Source: Myxococcus dinghuensis (GTDB lineage: Bacteria > Myxococcota > Myxococcia > Myxococcales > Myxococcaceae). From it: a stretch of DNA of 64,000 nt. A program made the translations under genes and the position numbers. Below, one piece after another: positions 61,840 through 64,000 of this stretch; the stretch's first letter is position 1; the number at the start of each line of letters is the position of its first letter. The stretch covers positions 434,001-498,000 of the forward strand of contig NZ_JAKCFB010000001.1 in NCBI RefSeq assembly GCF_024198235.1, given 5' to 3'. Under the pieces are notes generated by a model that worked only from the letters and a program-made list of their open reading frames with translations, made no database searches and was not told the DNA's origin.

Positions 61840-62307
61840 ATGGAGACCTGGAACCAGTCAGCCGATTCGGCTCGCATCCACACGCCGTTGATGGTGAACC
61901 GTCGCATCGACGCGCACGTGGAGGCCTGCGTGCGGCACATGGCGACGCACGCGGACCGCCCGGAGATGAGCCGCTACCTCCAGAAGCTGGAGAAGGAGTG
62001 GGACCTCAACCGCGCCGTCATGGTGGGGGCGTCGGCGCTGGGCGCGCTCGGCCTGCTGCTCGGGAGCCGGGACGGCGGCAGGTGGCGCGCGCTGGCCGGC
62101 GTCGCCTGCGGGCTGCTGGTCCAGCACGCCGTCTTCGGCTTCGGTCCGCTGTCCGGGCCGCTGCGCGCGCTGGGCATCCGCACGCGCCGGGAGATCGACC
62201 TGGAGAAGTTCGCCATCAAGGCGCTGCGCGGCGACTTCGAGCGAATCCCCAACGACGGAGGCCCCATGGCGCGCGCCAACGCGGCGCTCGTCGCGGCCCA
62301 GTCCTGA
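61840..62307 (+). CDS. DUF2892-like membrane protein
   Basis: Protein of 155 residues with two close membrane helices in the middle (about 60-100, AVMVGASALGALGLLLG and ALAGVACGLLVQHAVFGF). The segment LEKEWDLNRAVM before them and the RTRREIDLEKFAIKALRGDF stretch after them match the YgaP/DUF2892-like type, which often follows rhodanese domains. No rhodanese is present here. An ATG at 61804 in the same frame is an alternative start; the one at 61840 has AGGGGAG upstream. The function is unknown. Confidence 0.75.
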   Translation: METWNQSADSARIHTPLMVNRRIDAHVEACVRHMATHADRPEMSRYLQKLEKEWDLNRAVMVGASALGALGLLLGSRDGGRWRALAGVACGLLVQHAVFGFGPLSGPLRALGIRTRREIDLEKFAIKALRGDFERIPNDGGPMARANAALVAAQS

Positions 62308-62325
62308 GCGGCGCATTCCCCCCCG

Positions 62326-62369
62326 CGAGCGTCCCTGCCCGGCACGGTGGGCGGGCAGGGGGGCGCTCG
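62326..62369. terminator. Large hairpin between convergent genes
   Basis: An outer stem (62326-62331 with 62364-62369) and an inner 8-bp stem (62333-62340 with 62353-62360) form a long GC-rich hairpin between the stops of the DUF2892-like and the barrel gene. There is no T-run, but the position fits a terminator. Confidence 0.4.
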
Positions 62370-62381
62370 TGTCCGGCCTCG

Positions 62382-64000
62382 TCAGTGACGAGGTCCGGTG
62401 TAGCCCCCGCCCACGGCCGGCATCAACGCGGGCGACATGGGCTGCGGCGCGGCGCCGCCACCGTTGGCTCCCGTGTTGCCCTGGTCGAAGAAGCCGTTGA
62501 GGCCGGCGATGCCGAGCGAGAAGTTCGTCACCCAGCCAGGGTCCGGCTTCCCCTCCGGCGCGCCGATGTTGATGGGCCGGGCGAAGTGCAGGCGCAGGAG
62601 CAGGGGGCCCAGCGCGACGTTGACGCCGATGGCCGCGTCGAGCACGCGGTGGTTCCACAGGTCCCTCGAACCATCTCCCACGCCGCCGAAGTCGAGGCCC
62701 GCCACCGCCTCCAGGTCGCTGAGGAAGGCGACCCGGATGATGTCGTTGAGCGGGAGCTGCAGCTCCATGGTGGAGTAGAAGAAGTTGCGGCCGAGCAGCC
62801 ACCTCTCGTCGCCGAAGTTCACGCCGCGCAGCGTGTCGAAGGACGACAGGAAGTAGGAGCGCGCGTAACGGCCGCCCAGCGTGGTCCCGGCGCCGCCGCG
62901 CACGAAGACGTTCGTGCGGCCGTAGATGGGGAAGTAGCGCTCCACGTCCAGGCGCAGGTTGCCGTACGCCTCGTCGTCGAAGGGCTGCACGCCCACCGTC
63001 ACCTCCAGCAGCGCGGAGCTGCCCGACAGCGGGCCCGTGGCGTAGTGGTACTTCAGGCTGTCGTAGCCCACCTGGCCGCTGAGCTCGGTCTGGAACCGCA
63101 CCTTGCGGTTGCGCGCGTTCCACTGCGACAGCAGCTCCTGGTTGGCCAGGTTGCGCTCGGGGAAGAAGAGGTAGAACTCGGTCGGGTCGTCCAGGAAGTA
63201 CTTGGTGCCACCCAGGCTCAGGTCGCCTTGCAGGTACAGGAACGTGCTCAACGGATAGCGCATGCTGCCGAGCACGCCGAAGAAGCGCTCGCCGGACGTG
63301 AAGAAGACGGGCAGCCCCTTGAAGGTCTGGTCGTCGCGGAAGCGCAGCGACTGGAACAGACCCCCGCCCCACGTCGTGCGGCCCTCGTCGTTGATGTAGA
63401 GCAGGTATCCGTCCGTCAGGTCGAAGCTGCCGTACACCGCCAGGGTGAGGACGAACTGGTGGTCGCGCATGCGGTCGCTGGCCGCGGCGAACAACTGACC
63501 GACGAAGCCGCCTCCACCCGCGCCCGCGAAGCCGAAGATGGGACCGAACTCCAGGTTCTGCCGCGACAGCGGACGGTACGCCGTGGCGTCCGTCAGCGGC
63601 CGCACCGCCAGCGGGTTGGGAGGCTCGGGCGGAGGCTCCGGAGCCACGTCGAGCGCGAGCATGCGCGGCGGGCGCAGCACCGCGGGGCGGCGCTCACCGG
63701 AGACGTGGAACAACATCCACAGGCTGCCCTCCGGCCCCGGAGCGGGCTCGAAGACGCCGGTCGTCAGGTCCGTGCGGCGGACGATGCGGCCATCCGCCAT
63801 CAGCTCGTGCAGGTCGGAGCTGCTGTTGTTGAAGGCGGTGAAGAACACGCGGCCATCCGCGAGGGCCACCGGGTCCGCGTGGTCGCGCTCCTCGCTGGTC
63901 AGCCGCTCCACCTGTCGCGGCGCGTCCAGCTTCACGCGGAACAGGTTGAACATGCGGTGTGACGTCGCATCCGACGTGAAGATGATGCCGGACGGGCCCC
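62382..64000 (-). CDS. Beta-propeller (TolB/PD40-like) and outer-membrane barrel protein, N-terminus outside window
   Basis: C-terminal 539 codons of a larger exported protein. The first visible part has a PD40/TolB-like blade (GIIFTSDATSHRMFNLFRV, then further blades to about residue 120), next comes a Pro-rich linker (APEPPPEPPNP), and the remaining part is a beta-barrel with repeats of aromatic/Gly strands such as YARSYFLSSFDTLRGV, which resembles the surface antigen (BamA/Omp85) barrel including a GD/RGV-like turn. It is probably an outer-membrane protein with a periplasmic propeller. The start lies beyond 64000, so full length and signal peptide are not known. Confidence 0.8.
   Translation of the reverse strand, partial: GPSGIIFTSDATSHRMFNLFRVKLDAPRQVERLTSEERDHADPVALADGRVFFTAFNNSSSDLHELMADGRIVRRTDLTTGVFEPAPGPEGSLWMLFHVSGERRPAVLRPPRMLALDVAPEPPPEPPNPLAVRPLTDATAYRPLSRQNLEFGPIFGFAGAGGGGFVGQLFAAASDRMRDHQFVLTLAVYGSFDLTDGYLLYINDEGRTTWGGGLFQSLRFRDDQTFKGLPVFFTSGERFFGVLGSMRYPLSTFLYLQGDLSLGGTKYFLDDPTEFYLFFPERNLANQELLSQWNARNRKVRFQTELSGQVGYDSLKYHYATGPLSGSSALLEVTVGVQPFDDEAYGNLRLDVERYFPIYGRTNVFVRGGAGTTLGGRYARSYFLSSFDTLRGVNFGDERWLLGRNFFYSTMELQLPLNDIIRVAFLSDLEAVAGLDFGGVGDGSRDLWNHRVLDAAIGVNVALGPLLLRLHFARPINIGAPEGKPDPGWVTNFSLGIAGLNGFFDQGNTGANGGGAAPQPMSPALMPAVGGGYTGPRH

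Noticed and set aside
1-64000. CRISPR arrays, insertion sequences, prophage genes, tRNA or rRNA genes
   Set aside because: No regularly spaced repeats, transposase or integrase motifs, or cloverleaf/rRNA-like stretches were seen on reading both strands; a tRNA scan could still find one I missed.

Overview
The window is a very GC-rich bacterial chromosome segment with genes packed tightly on both strands and strong GC bias at third codon positions. This bias opens long antisense reading frames that are not genes. A DUF2378-like (Myxococcales-restricted) protein, a Ser/Thr protein kinase paired with a DUF2381 protein, a mitochondrial-type EF-G and many lipoproteins point to a myxobacterium, most likely of the Myxococcaceae. 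I saw no rRNA or tRNA gene, insertion sequence, prophage or CRISPR array.

Region by region. 1-3.6 kb: a leftward osmoregulated periplasmic glucan operon (opgG, an unrecognised small gene, opgH cut by the window edge). 3.9-7.0 kb: a hybrid histidine kinase divergent from a DUF2378 protein. 7-11.3 kb: a zinc-ribbon protein, an astacin-type secreted metalloprotease with six VCBS/FG-GAP repeats, and a trypsin-like protease without a signal peptide. 11.5-16.8 kb: a double-length UvrA with four complete ABC ATPase units. 16.8-20.5 kb: an exported glutathione peroxidase, a DUF5996 protein and two lipoproteins. 20.6-22.3 kb: an ECF sigma factor, zinc-finger anti-sigma factor and Spy-like periplasmic protein in one tightly coupled operon. 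22.4-26.2 kb: a V4R-like protein, a peroxiredoxin and a translationally coupled YcaO-TfuA pair. 26.3-29.4 kb: the kinase/DUF2381 pair, preceded by a possible coupled leader ORF.

29.4-38.5 kb: an orphan DNA methyltransferase overlapping a 2OG-Fe(II) oxygenase tail to tail, a dicarboxylate symporter, a SlyD-type isomerase, an OPT transporter, an outer-membrane protein and an ADOP-type permease. 38.5-44.2 kb: a DUF4114/fibrinogen-like lipoprotein, the ABC-F ATPase Uup and a spdEFG1/mitochondrial-type EF-G, the last followed by a good terminator. 44.4-51.3 kb: small conserved genes, soluble transhydrogenase, an RsuA/RluB-type pseudouridine synthase, an HEMSH-containing protein, a DUF1028 protein and a TrmJ-type rRNA/tRNA methyltransferase. 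51.5-59.7 kb: a bacterial alpha-2-macroglobulin with an intact thioester motif followed after one base by PBP1C. 59.7-64 kb: a CotH-kinase lipoprotein, a DUF2892-like membrane protein and the C-terminal part of a beta-propeller/outer-membrane-barrel protein cut by the window end.

Most of the segment is core cell-envelope, stress and translation machinery with myxobacterial paralogues between. The best candidate for an uncharacterised system is the YcaO-TfuA pair at 23.8-26.2 kb, which looks catalytically intact but has no recognisable precursor peptide next to it. The four-ATPase UvrA is second.
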